Under the pieces are notes generated by a model that was not told where the DNA came from, searched no databases, and saw only the letters and a list, made by a program, of their open reading frames with translations. DNA of 64,000 nucleotides from Gliomastix tumulicola (lineage: Eukaryota > Ascomycota > Sordariomycetes > Hypocreales > Bionectriaceae). Of this stretch, positions 46,181 to 58,439 are shown in pieces. A program made the translations under genes and the position numbers. Within the stretch, counting starts at the first letter, position 1. Every line of letters begins with the position of its first letter. The stretch spans positions 2,294,001-2,358,000 of the forward strand of contig BCHX01000004.1 of assembly GCA_001599755.1 (NCBI GenBank), in the 5' to 3' direction.

Positions 46181-47447
46181 AAAGATTCCCCTATTATGAT
46201 TTAGAGGAAGGAGGGAGTTTCGGGAGTATAAGCACCATATATAATAGCGACGATTGGTTGGGGGGCATTCATTTCTTCATTCATCTTCTTTCCAGCCTGT
46301 GTCCGGCTGCGTTGGCAATGGTTGCTTCATCCCCCCCCCCTTTGAGCTGGCGATGACTGATTACGACGCCGATACGAAAGGGGAGTTTTGCGCAACATGC
46401 CCTGTTTCTCGATACGCTTCGCATATCCCCTCATGATTTGGCGAACCCCACACCTATATCCTTTTCGTTGGCCCGCTGGGTCTGTTGATGGAGTCTTAGT
46501 TGTTTGTTGCCTGGAGGACAGAAGGCATGACGAGGGGAAGTGTGTCACGCACTCTAATCTGTACACTATTCTTGATGACTGGCGAACATGGCTCATTGCA
46601 CAGGGTGGCTTGGATGGACATATGACGTTTCAAGGAGTCCCGCGATCGAGATGTGGGTGGACGAAGACGAGGCAATTGTCAATGGGCGGACCACTCGAAC
46701 TAGACGATGGGAGGGAAGCGGGTAGGGGAGTTCGACTGTTGCATATCCTGTAGGTCTTAGAATGTCGTATTCCCCCCCTCCCCGAACCCTGCTTGATAGA
46801 GGTCACGAATAGAAAAAAAAGACACGAGATGACATGGTACGATGACATAAGGGATGTTCGGTGCAAATGGGTACGTTTCAGGCACAGAGATTGGCACGGC
46901 TGCCTTGTCGATGATAGGGCGGGCGAGAAGTTGGAGGGGAGGGGATCATCACCTGCATCTGTGACTGTTCGTTGTGTCACTTGGTGCCTTGAGCTGAGGC
47001 TGAATCGATACCTGTCCCGTTGCACACTCGCCTCTCATTCGCCCGAGAACCTGGACCGTCGAACCGGCCCTACGAACATACGAACAGGGGGGAGGCAGCC
47101 AGTCAGAGACCGAGGAGCAAGCCTACCGTGTTCTTTCTTGCGACGAGAGAGAGACACACACACGATGCAAGGTCTGGGGCGGATGGAACGGGCGTTTAGT
47201 CGGAGGAGCCCGACGACGTGCTTCGGTGGGATGATGTCCCTGTCTGCCACGACGGTGAAGCTTGCGGATGGCTTCTACGAGGTTCTTTGTCTGACCGGGC
47301 TTGGGAAGGGGGCTTTTTGTCTTAGATCGGTAGCTAACCGAAAGAAGAGACAAGTTTCAAAGCAGGGCAGGGAAGTGCAAAGGGCCAAATTGAAATAATA
47401 GGCTTGGGCTATGGGCTTGGGGATGAGAGACGGGATGGTATGTGGAA

Positions 47448-47465
47448 GGGGGGGGGGGGGGGGGG
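47448..47465. repeat. 18-G homopolymer tract
   Basis: A long uninterrupted G run; the length is likely uncertain. It may form G-quadruplex structure or mark a weakly assembled site, as N bases occur 430 bp away. Confidence 0.9.
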
Positions 47466-50144
47466 CGTGTAGTTCGCACGAAGGGTCGCAAGAAACTAAG
47501 GAAGTAGTAGCTTGTCCCAGTAGTAGGCAAAGAGTGCTAAAATAGAATGCTCATGGTTATGGGTTTGTCTACTACCTGTTCTTGTGGTCCTCCCGGCCGG
47601 CGCCCCGGTAGGTACCTAGGGGCAGCAGTAGTCGAGATAGAGAGAGAAAGAGAGGGGGACAGAGAGGGAAGCGAGTTACTGTGTTTGGGAACGACCGGGC
47701 GCAGGGAACAACCGAGGTTGAGCAAGGGTTCCGGACTGGCAGCTGACAGAAACGAGAACAATGGCAGCGAATTTGGGACAAGCGAAGCAGGGCTCCGGTG
47801 TTTCGTTGCACGCTGTTTGCGGACGCCCGGGGCGGCGGGCTGGTTCTGCGACGTAGACCATTATCGAAACTCCGGAGGCCGGGGCGGGGGNGGNTTTCGC
47901 AGGAGGGAGAGAAGAGAGCTCGGCGACGCCGATGGGTTGAGCCACTCTCGCCCGGGGGTGGTCTCTTGGTGCCATTGAGGCTGTGCGGGCGGGCTGAGGC
48001 GCAGGCCCAGGTGAGAGATGCGGGGCCCTAGGGAATGGGTGATTTTGGGTCGCCGGAGAACGATAGTTGCTGTTTTTTCGGGGCTCCTGGCACTGCTGGG
48101 TAGGGGAGTTGTTAGTGCTCCAGCTCTCTCCCCCCACAGCGGGGCATCGCTAGCACAAGGCTGAACGGGCGAATCAGCCTATGAGGTCATCCAATTGCCA
48201 AATGGCGGAGGTAGGGGTCTGCATCTGTCTGCAGCTACTGCATGCTGCATGCTGCATGCAGGGAGTTAGTCAATGTGCTGGCGGCCACAGTCTCGGAGTG
48301 AGTAATGCCTGTATGTGTGTGCGTGAGTGTGTCCAGGGAAGGCTCTCGATGCACCGTGAAGTGTCCTGAGGCCCAAAGCGGTCATATCTTGTGTGTGCAG
48401 TCGCTAACCCCCACCGGCTTCCTCCGTGGCCGGGATCTGCGGCACTGGGCAAAGGTGTCGACGACCAGGCAGGCAGGCAGACGCTGACCGCGCCCGGAGT
48501 TCGAAATAGAATGGTCAGTGGCTCGTGGTGGTGGTGATTTTGGTGGCAGCCTGGAAAGTCGGTCATTCACATGCATCACGAGCACGTGAGACACACACTT
48601 GGAAGACGGCCCCCAATGCTTCTCCCGTTGATGTGCCCCTCCATTTCGGGAATAGGCTGCATCGTGCGATCCCGAGAGGGTGTGAAGGGTGTTCCTCGGC
48701 ACCTCTCACAAACTCCCGCCGGGCGGGACAGTTTCGAGGTCATCCGGCCACAGCACATGCACGGTGATGTGTAATTATATCACGAGCGGCGTTCAGGCAC
48801 CAATGGGCCTCTCTACAAAACACCGACTTTGGAGACAGTGGCAAGGCTGTGATGGTCAAGTGAGGAGGGTCGTTGTGGCAAGTGGCAAATGGGGAACAGC
48901 AGATCTGAGGGTTTGGCGGTGGGCGATCACACTGAAACACTCCTCATGTAGGTCTGAGATGATCGCGCCTGTGTGTCTCACTGGGCCACACTCTCTTCGA
49001 GTGCCCACGAACACTGGGACCAGCACCAGCCAGCGGGAAGCATTCCGGGCGCTGGATGACGGATCAGCGCCCGGGAGAGGGTTGGTGGGGCGAGGCCATC
49101 TGCCAAGGGCTAGGACGAGGATAAGCAATGATGGGCGGACAGTCGATTAGTATCGAAGCTTGAGGCAGGACCAAATTAGAAATGGAAGCCGTGGAAGAAT
49201 GGACAGTCGCACAGCGCAGGGGTCATAGCCCTACCGGCGATGGTGTTTGACTACTACTAGTAGTAAGTAGACAGGCGCTTGGTGCAACGCCCGAGCAGGA
49301 CGCCCGTTGGCTGAACAGCCGCTTCACTGCTGTGGCATGGTGCTTTGACCCTCGTTAATCTAAGCGGCGCAAAATAGAGATCTGAGTCTTGAGGTGTCGC
49401 TTGTTGCAGCGCCGCATGTTACCTCGGTAACTCGGAGCCTCCCTGGCCTTGCCTCACCTGAGTAATACTACTTTGTCGCACAGTGAGGACGTGAGGAAAC
49501 GTGACGACAAGTCTGCCACTGTCAGCCTCGCTGCATGTCAATGAGCACTAATGCAGCTTGCAGGTCCTGAGTGGACCCCCCGACGTCGACTTGTGGATGA
49601 GTCTTTGGCCTTTGGAATGATGGATGACCGCTGTGACTCCTCAGTCCCGTGGTCTGCGCATCGCGCACTCGATTGAGATAGCTGCAGGAAGGGCCATGGT
49701 GCGCGGTGCGCATATCGACTGTTCTCAATTCATCCCGTCCATTTTGAGGTCCTACAGACCTTCCGGTGCTTGCTGCGCCATCAATAGTATGGATGTGCCT
49801 GTCCAGCTCGTGGCGTCTATTTTTCTGCTAGTCGGCGGTGGTGGTACCACGCCGGTACGTCCCCACAAACCGTTGCTGCTAGGAGGGCGGGCAGCACCAT
49901 CCCGGTCAGCTCATCATCGTCATACTTGTGCTTGGTGGTCAATTGCGTGAGTTGTTCCATTTCGGCGCTGCGCAATTGCAAGTTGCTACTGCTATAGTAT
50001 CAATTTTTCTTTTTCTCACAGTGTGATATCAGCGCTACGACTTCGTGTTGTCGCAGGTGCGGTGTGATGCAGAGCTCCTGTGGATCCGATCGAAGTAGCG
50101 GCTGGTACCTAAAAGTGGGACAGCCACAGGTCCAGGGCACCTGC

Positions 50145-50193
50145 AGCCTGTAAGTAGCCTGTAGGTAGCCTGTAGTAGCCTGGAGGTAGCCTG
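50145..50193. repeat. Tandem AGCCTG-containing repeat
   Basis: Five AGCCTG cores recur at spacings of 11, 11, 10 and 11 bp with variable linkers such as TAAGT and TAGGT. It lies in noncoding sequence. Confidence 0.85.
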
Positions 50194-51468
50194 CAGCGTG
50201 CATGCCGCTAAAAGCGCACAGTTGCGGTGTCAGTGAGCCTTGGGAGAGTCCGTGATTTCAGCCTCCACTCCTCATGCACCTGGATCTCACCACTTCCCTT
50301 CCTGACGATAGTCCTGACTGTGCATGCACAGCTTGCGCCACACTCGCTCCCTCACACCGATCCGATTGGGTTTCTGGGACCGCTGCTGCTGTTTCCGGTC
50401 GACGACTGCCGCTAGTCTCCCTGGCGATTGACAAGGGCCAGGGCTCTCTACCTGGCGATGCCGAACCGCATGTCATCCCATGCCGTGGTGGTCGCCATGA
50501 TTACTCCCACCTGAACGGGTTCGTCCCCGGTCTGCGTCATGGCATGGCGCCGGCCCTCGACTCTTCGTGGGAGCTCAGAATGCCTCGCCCTACCTAGGTA
50601 CCTGGGCCATGGCTCCTTGTCTCGCCTTGCCTGAGGTACCATGACCTGGGCCTTGCCTTACCTGAGCCCGTCCTCGACCTGACGTCCCTTTGCCCTGCCC
50701 TCGCCTTGCCCTCGCCTTACTCACTCACACCTTGAATCCTAGCCACCCGGCTCGCGTCTGTGGCGCTTGTCCTCGATGCACTCCCACCTACAAGGCATCC
50801 CATGCACACGCCCCCTTCCTCTCCTAGCCCCGATCACCCTCTCACCTTACTACAACCCATCCATGGATGACAACTAAGGCAATTGCCAGGGTCCATCGAT
50901 GTCTCTCAACTCATGGGCATGGTTCCCTCCCTCGCCATCCGAGTCCTTGCTATTCCTGGCACTGGGTTTTGTACAGATCCAACGCCCTATAAGGCTGCCG
51001 TCTCCGCCCTTCTTCTACCCCCACTCGCTGCCTGCTTTCTTTCACTCTTCACTGCCTTCTCTGGTTGAAGACGCGGACACACTCGTTCATTGCCTGGTGT
51101 TGACTCATTTCTTCCTTTATCCTCCGTCGCTTTGCTTCCCCTTTTAATTCACTTCCCGCCACCCTTCCTCTCTCGACTCTGGCCTCAGTCTCCCAACCAA
51201 CACTCATAACCAACGTGAATCAAGACGACAACCAACGATACCCTTAGATCGCCGCCCTCTCTGATCCTGCCTCCGGCCCGACATAATCACTGGACCTTAC
51301 CAACTTCCCTACCCTGACTCACACACACCTCAACGGCTGCTGGTACTGCCTGTCACTGTCTCTCTGCTCCACTGCGGAACAAGCATACCACACAGAACCA
51401 ACCGAGAAGACAAGCTCTCCCAGTTTCAAGCACACGCTCGCCTAGGCAACCAACCTACGTCCTTCAAG

Positions 51469-51702
51469 ATGTGCTATCAGATCATGGAGGTCTACTCGGC
51501 ATGCCGATGCCTGTACTACCAGCACGCCGTTGACCGCTGCGCGGCCTATGGCAGGCCCAACCACGGTGTTGAGCTCCGCGAAGTCTATGTTGGGTACGCT
51601 TGCAGCATCCACTCGGCGCCTCAGAGCCAGTACTCTGCGACGTACTCCTCGTACTCGGACTCGGGGTACCAGAGCGGCCGCTCCAACAAGGGCTACCGGT
51701 GA
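51469..51702 (+). CDS. Small conserved Cys/His-motif protein, 77 aa
   Basis: Single-exon gene starting MCYQIMEVYSACRC. A short Cys/His pattern follows: C-x-C at 12-14, then HAVDRCAAYG, then GYACSIHS. I recall this pattern (YSxCRCxYYxHxVDxCxxYG...VGYxCxxHS) from many short proteins or N-terminal domains of Pezizomycotina, which makes it a real gene despite its length. The spacing of Cys and His suggests metal binding, but that is inference. The last 28 residues are Ser/Tyr/Gln-rich and disordered. It sits alone between two long gene-free stretches, with a long C/T-rich leader upstream. Function is unknown to me. Confidence 0.72.
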   Translation: MCYQIMEVYSACRCLYYQHAVDRCAAYGRPNHGVELREVYVGYACSIHSAPQSQYSATYSSYSDSGYQSGRSNKGYR

Positions 51703-53737
51703 AGAGTCTTGTCCTCAGTAACTTCTTGCCCGACGAACCGTTTGCTGGCTCCCTTTCGACTGGACGATTGGTTCGGATACCTTCTCCATCTGAACCCTTC
51801 GACCCTCTCCTACCTACTCGGCTGGCAGACCCGCCAACGCTTGACTGCCTCATCATCGACGTCCTCCCCAAGCATTGATGGTTCTTGAAGAGCGACCAGC
51901 CAACCAAAACCCTTGACCCCACGTCGGCAACCTGTTTCGGGCTCATTGGGTGGCTACGCTTCCCATCTGATGTTACCGAGGACCCATGGACAGACACAAA
52001 GCGCGAGTTAGGAAGGGAGAGAGAGAGAAAGAGAGAGATGAGAGTTTTCGGAGAGTTGAGTGCGTGCGCGCGCGATCGAGGTATCGGGTCGACCATTTCC
52101 TTTTTTTCTCATGACCAAAACTCTTGACGACCGACGGTATGAGCATACGGACACGACCTGACCTGACCTTACCTTCCCCTCACTTCTCGACGGATTTGAC
52201 GATGATTTTTGCGATGATAATGCGGATGTCTTGACGACTACCTGGCAACACCTAATTCCGCTCGGATCTTTCCTTTCAGCTTCTGATCTTTGTTTTTCAT
52301 TGTTCTTTGTCTTTTTCCTTCTCCCTACCTCTTCTTCACTTTCTCTTTCCTGCATTGTTTCAGCAATCGTTTGGATGGATACATGTTTGACTTGATGTCA
52401 CGGGGGCGACCCTTTTTTTTTTTTTTTGCATTTTGATGCTCGGATACGATTGAGTTAGCTGGTCTGGCTCACGGATTTACGTCTTTCGGATACGATTGTT
52501 AGATTTTTTCTCTTCTCGACGACGGCTCTAGCCCGCACTGTTTTTTGCATTTTTGGCTGCGGCAGCCACTGGGATTTTTGGGATTATGGTTACACGTGGA
52601 TATGGGGCGTCATGGGCTTTTACGATTGGATGTTGGGACGTCCTCTTCCTTTCTTTTTTTTCTTTCTTTCTTTCTTCTCTCTCCTTGCCTTTTAGTCTTT
52701 TATCTGTCAGGATTCAGGATTGAAAGCTCGCCTCGGAACGGCTGGGCTGTGGCCGGGGCAGCGGGAGGTTGCTGACTGGAGGTATCTGGCCAGGCAACGA
52801 CAAACGACAACTGCTGGTGCGCTGTGCGCAGGGCAAAACATTATGTAATTATCTTATTGGGTCGGTTGCTGGATCGGGCGGCCTGATATGTTCACTACTA
52901 CTCACATCAGACGACAACAACTCTACACAGACACTACAGAGAGCACTGGATGCTCGTACTACTTATACAATATACCAACAAACAATCAGTTGTCTTGAAA
53001 GACTGTCTCTTTTGGATGATGCTTTTCGTGTGCTGATCAGTGGGGTTGATGTTAATATCGTTGCGATGTGGCGCAGAACTGTGCAGTGAGTCCAATAAGG
53101 CACCCCGTGGCAGGCTTGATCAAGTTGTGGTGCTTCTCTACCAACCAGAACGCGTCCGGCTCCGGTATTTTGGATAGTGGGTGGAGTCGGGCAGCTTCAT
53201 GAGTTTACGATCAGCAGGAACGAAAGGACCACTCTTGCGCCTTCCATAACCAACGACTTCACGGATGGAAGGGACGAAGGACGAAAAATGAGGTCGCTCG
53301 CGCCACCAACAGGAAGGAAGGTACAATGAATCTCGCTACCAGTGCCTGCCGCGGCGAATGTAAACAAACGCTGCTTGAAGCTCAGCTTGCATTGCCTCGT
53401 CGGAAATGGCTGAACTTCGCCTTTACAAACCCCCTCCGCCATCACCTCCTCTACACGTCCTAGTATCCTGAATCTACGAACCTCCGATAGTCTTAGCTTT
53501 TTCTTGCTGTCTCTCCCTTTCTTCGGTTTCTCAAGCCGTTTCTCTTATTCTCATGACGTCTTGCGCCCTCATGCTCCGGCTTCAAGCCGCGTGCTTCCTG
53601 CACCGTTGCTTCCCACACCAGCTTTGAGGCTACCCATAGCACTCGCAGTCGTCTTCTGACCTCCCGGCTGTTTTTCTTTGGAATCTCTAAGCTGTTCTCA
53701 CTTCATCACGATCAAAGCGGACAAGCTTTGAGTGACA
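51703..53737. other. Intergenic region upstream of the MFS gene
   Basis: Two kilobases between the small Cys-motif gene and the MFS gene. It holds a GAGA-rich run at about 52017-52036, a T run at 52413-52427 and CT-rich stretches typical of fungal leaders before 53738. A 106-codon open frame at 52769-53089 begins at TTG and shows no domain. Confidence 0.45.
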
Positions 53738-56700
53738 ATGCTAGCTCCCTTGTTTGGCTTCTCTGAGTCCCGGCCTGCGTCGCCGGGCGACGTGGGGACC
53801 GGTGACTTTGACAACACGCCGGCCCCAAGTGCCCGCCCATCGCTCTCGGTGTTGAGAAACTCGCAGGGAGTTGACAATCTTCCCCCCGACGCTCCAAGTA
53901 TCGGAAGGACTGCCTCTTATAGGCACCATCTCCTTAAGACATCGACTAGTGGCCCGCTTGTTATCGACACTGACATATCAGCACCTCCGATCTTGAGCCG
54001 GCAATTCCTTTCCCAGGCTCTCGATGGTGGGCCCGAGGGTCCCCGAGATCAGCACGAGAACAAGCCGACGAGTGTCAAGGAGGACAAAACTCCTCCCAAG
54101 AGCCCTACTCCTGCCTCTTCACTCAAGAATCGTGGAGTGTCCCCCGATATTCCTGCATCGGAACGTGTCTGCCTCGACCCGGCTCTTCATGTAAACGAGA
54201 CACATGCTCATGCCCATCACCCCGGGCTGCTGAAGGGTGCCGACTTTTGCGATGCGGGAGCCCCGACAAAGGAAACCCTCATGACCAACTTTCCTTCGTC
54301 CAAGTCGGACTCGTCTGATGGAACCGGTATGTCAGGCTCAATGGGCCATAGCAGGATGGTCAAGGTTCGGCCTGCGTTCAACTATCACCCCATGAACGAC
54401 ATCGTGAACCAAAGCGCAGGACACGAAGCTCCCTACCGGCAGATGCAGAGTAAAGTCAAGCCTTTCAACCCTGTTCCTCAGTTGGAAGACGCTGTCAGGG
54501 GGAAATCCACTTCCTTGGATTTAGATCGGACCTTGATTCTTGCGGAATTTTCGAAGAAGGGTGTGGAATTTCCCCTCAACGTTCCAACAGCTAAAGTTCG
54601 CCCCTTTAGCGATGTTGCCGAAAACACAACGACGGCACACACACCGATGTTCTTTGATGCGCAAGAGAAAGTCAGACCATTCAAGGTGGAGATATCGGAG
54701 CCTCAGATTCTCAGTCAGACAAGGACTCCGAAGACAACGCAAGACGATGAAGTGCCGGCAGAGCAGTGGCTCGACCAACCCCCATCAAGAAGACACACTA
54801 TCTGCGCCGATGATGTCTACCCTGTTGGGAAGGAACTTGACGAACACAAGGTCGAGACTTGCGATCTGACTGCTGCCGAGGCAGACGATGAAGCCCATGC
54901 ATTGTCCCAATGTGAGGAGTACCCGGACAAGGACGGCATAGAGGTTCACGACATGGATGTCGATGCCAAAGGTCCGGTCGGAAACAAGGCCGAGAATCAT
55001 GGGATGTCCAGGTGCCAAAAGTGTGCTGCAGAGATTGGAGCTCGTGAGCACAGTATGGGCAGTTGCATTGCTCACCCCGACTCGGTCTATAGGGGGATGA
55101 GCTCTGGCTCTAGACATACTGCCGATCAAGTGCATTTCCTCCTCAGCGACCACGCTCCGTCCGTCAATTCTGGCGGCAGAGAGGCTTTTGCCAAGAGAAG
55201 CAGGAGCACTTCCGTGGAGTCGGGCTACGTTTCCAAGAACGCAGTGCAATGGATCCGGGATATCCTCAAGTCCCCTGAGGCTTACAGCTCCAAGTTTACT
55301 CACCTGCCCAGAAAGTCAAAGGCAAGCCAGCCCTCGGCGTCAGGAGAGCGTCGAACTTCAGAGCCAGCGGGACTTCCTGGAAACGCATCTCTGAAGTCTA
55401 GCGAATTGGAGCCAAAGGTCGACGGGACCGGGTTCAAGAAAACTGTGGGAGACCTCCAAAGGCTCTTGGACGAAGCAATGGCCATTGCGTGCCAAGTCGT
55501 CGACCAACCAATTGAAAATACATGTTGCGATACAGCTGCTCCCGAACCGGCCGAGGCCCGAGAGCTGGAGGATCGACAAATCCCAGCACTCCAGAAGCGT
55601 CATACTATTGCAGATGGCATGATGCCTGACATCAGGTCCCAGATCGCAACTCCTCCACCTGTGCACAGCCCGGTCTTTGCAATTCCGCATCGCTCATCAA
55701 GCAAGAGAAACAACTGCCCGTTTCCCGAGGTCTCGCATGGTTACTGCACCTACTGTCACACCCACCGCCCCTGCAGTGATGATATCGAAGTTGTTGACTT
55801 TGAGCGAGGCTTCGTTGAACATGGGCACAAGCCCTTGGACTCCTTGGTCACAACCCAGACTCCGGTCACTGACTTCCATCTCACTGGTGACGACGTCTTG
55901 CCTGAACGGGATGTCGGGGGACGACCATTGGTCCACGAACACGGCATCAGCCTCAAGCACAGGTCGCATGTAAGCCTCAAGGGAATCCATGGCTTCAATC
56001 TTGCTCGATCACACAAGAGACAACCGATTGCCAGAGATTAGTCACCAGTCCGCAAGAGGTTTGTCGCCGCGGTTGCATGCATCAGCACAGCACTGATTGG
56101 GATCATTCTGGGAATCTACGCAGGGCTGGTGCCGAAGATCCAGTACTACATCCTAGATGAGTCTTTTGTCATTGTTCATGGCAACACTGGATGCTTCATT
56201 GGCCTGGCAATCCCTACGTTCTTCTTCTGGCCCCTGCCTCTTCTTCATGGCCGCAAGCCTTACATATTAGGCAGTCTTGGGCTTGCCATGCCTCTGCTTT
56301 TCCCTCAGGCCCTCTCAGTATACTCTCAGAGAATGACGGACCTTGGGTTCTGGAGAGCAATGCTGCTTGTATCGAGGGCTCTCATGGGATGCGCTCTGGG
56401 ATTCGCAAGCATGAACTTCCACGCCACTCTCACTGATCTATTCGGTGCCTCATTAATGAGTTCCACGCCGCACGAAGAGGTCGTGGATCATTCCGATGCC
56501 CGGAGACACGGAGGTGGCATGGGGGTCTGGCTCGGCATCTGGACCTGGTGCTGGATGGGATCCCTCAGCATCGGCTTTCTGGTCGGGGCGTCAATTATCG
56601 ACGAACAATCTCCTTCCTGGGGATTCTTCATCAGCATCATACTTCTGGCCGTGGTACTGGTCCTCAATGTCATTTGTCCCGAGGTTCGCAGATCAGCGTA

Positions 56701-58036
56701 TCGAAGGTCAGTTACCGAGGTCTGGACGGAGTCTGGGGTGTCTCGACGCCTGGCTCGTGGCGAAGTCATGATGCATCGTGTGAAGACAGGCCCAAAGTGG
56801 TGGGGTGAAGAGGTGTACCATGGCATCCTGCTTTCGATGGAGATGTTGCGCCAGCCTGGATTCGCAATCATGGCTATCTATGTTGCCTGGATTTACGCTC
56901 AGATTGTCCTGTTGATCATTCTGCTCGGCTCGTTGTCCTCACGACTATACCGGCTAACTTCTCCCTATGTTGGCCTGCACGTGGCATGTCTCGCACTGGG
57001 AGCGCTACTTGCAGTTCCTTTCCAGAAGGCCAACATGTTCTCCAGGTCTCGCCAGTCTCGCATCAACAGCAGCCGGGCGACGCTGGAAAAGAAAGTCGCG
57101 TGGACGACTCATCTGGTGCGACGGTCGGTCTTCACAATTCTGCTTCCTATTGCAGGCGGTTGCTATGCAGCAGTCTCTTCTGGGCCTCCGCTTCATATCA
57201 GTGCCCCAACTATCTTCGCCACTTGCGTGGGATTCCTATCTTCTCTGGCCGTTTCAGAATGCAACGGTATCATCATGGAGACTTTTGATACTTCAGATCT
57301 AGCTCCGGGCATGACAGGTCGACAGCGGGGAGCCGCGGGGCAACACCAAAAGAAGACGAACTACAGCTCATTCCCAAGGGTGACTGCTGCCTATGCAATC
57401 ATACACTCCCTGGGCTTCATTCTCTCGGCGGGCGCTACTGCCCTAGGTGGACACATCACTCGCACCCTTGGCCAGCAGGTGACCACGGCTATTGCAGCTG
57501 CAATCCTGTTCATCTTCACTGTTGCTCTCCTACTTGTTCTCGCTCGATTCAAGACTGTTCGAATCGTGCCTCGGTCGAAGTCGGCAGAGATGGACCGGGT
57601 TGTAGACGCCCGCAGGAAGTCACTCATTCGGCTGAGTGCCAGACCAAACGACCCGCGTGCTGTCATTGAAGAAGAGGAGGCCTGGCAGCCAGTCATGATT
57701 GGGAACCCCTCGAGTGGCATCCGGCGCATGAACATCCTCGAACTCGGCCGCATGAGTAGATGGCAAGAGATTCGCAAGCGAAACCAGCTCATTGATAATG
57801 AGAACCCGCTGTGCCATCGTGTCACGCTCAGCCAAGGTCTCGAGGCGCTTGACGATCATATTCGAAAAGATGCGTCGGAGATTCTCAGGGTGGCTAGTCT
57901 GAGGGGCCGGGATCCTCGAAGGGTCCGTGGCAGCAATTCAACTGAGGGGACCGAGATGGGTAACTTGAAGCCAAGAGGGAACAGCGGCCAAGCGACACCT
58001 TCGCCATACCTGGAGAGAGACGGCTACTTCCGCTGA
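53738..58036 (+). CDS. MFS transporter interrupted by an in-frame TAG
   Basis: One continuous reading frame from the ATG at 53738 to the stop at 58036, broken only by TAG at 56039-56041 (codon 768). The first 767 codons encode a disordered, Ser/Pro-rich N-terminus with several V(K/R)PF motifs. After the TAG the frame gives SPVRKRFVAAVACISTALIG, the first membrane segment. A full transporter follows with LHGRKPYILG, a RALMGCALGFASMNFHATL helix, RRHGGGMGVWLGIWTW, and a cytosolic tail. No upstream ATG could start the second half without losing TM1, as the first in-frame ATG lies at about 56287. From memory, the family has RDW at RD-TAG. The possibilities are (a) A-to-I editing of UAG to UGG, (b) a nonsense mutation, or (c) a 72-nt intron (see findings). 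The transported substrate is unknown. Confidence 0.8.
56039..56041 (+). other. In-frame TAG, candidate RNA editing site
   Basis: The preceding codons read AGA GAT and the following TCA CCA GTC. Changing A56040 to G gives TGG (Trp). The A has U before it and G after it, the context favoured by fungal A-to-I editing. Short complementary blocks GATTG (56026-56030) and CAGTC (56046-56050), using one G-U pair, would place it in a 15-nt hairpin loop; the stem is weak. Confidence 0.6.
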
Positions 58037-58439
58037 GAGTGAAATGCGAAGGTGGGAAAGTCTTTTCCGCATCTGCTCTGATCAACACCTAGAGACACCA
58101 AATGGTCGCGCATCGTAGTAATGAGAAGAAAGGATGAGACATTATGCCCTAGACTAGAATGAATGCTATGATAATCAAAACACTCTTGCGTAAAATACAT
58201 TAATGTGAGGAGTGACGGACGTAAAAGAAATCTAGATTCTGCTAAGGAGGGACCTGCTGTGTGGGTATAGGCCATCGATAGGCGTAGGCAGGGGAGGGGG
58301 ATAGATAGGGAAGGGGGTAAGATCATGATCATGTACACTATTTTCCTTTTTTTTCGAGAAGAAGAGAATCACCACTCTTCAACGTTTCCCTTTTCTTTTT
58401 TCTTTTTTCTTAGTTTCTTTTTCAAGGTCGTTCAGTTGT
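58037..58439. other. Convergent intergenic region (MFS / CFEM-like gene)
   Basis: AT-rich 3' flanks, ending in a T/C-rich tract at 58340-58425 directly before the CFEM-like stop codon on the - strand. Confidence 0.5.

Larger units (their letters stand above)
46181..51468. other. Large gene-poor region
   Basis: The 5.3 kb has no convincing gene. An 18-G tract is at 47448-47465, Ns are at 47891 and 47894, a TGCATGC-rich tract at about 48238-48260, and a five-unit tandem repeat at 50145-50193. Open frames near 46793-47398 and 47676-48137 lack ATG starts or recognisable domains. The last few hundred bases are C/T-rich and are probably the promoter and leader of the next small gene. Confidence 0.45.

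Noticed and set aside
46793..47398. 201-codon open frame on the + strand
   Set aside because: It starts at TTG, is rich in Arg/Cys without a domain, and lies near the N-containing region.
47676..48137. 153-codon open frame on the - strand containing two unknown residues
   Set aside because: It crosses the N bases and shows no recognisable domain, so it is not reliable.
52769..53089. 106-codon open frame on the + strand
   Set aside because: It starts at TTG and shows no motif; it lies in the flank of the small Cys-motif gene.
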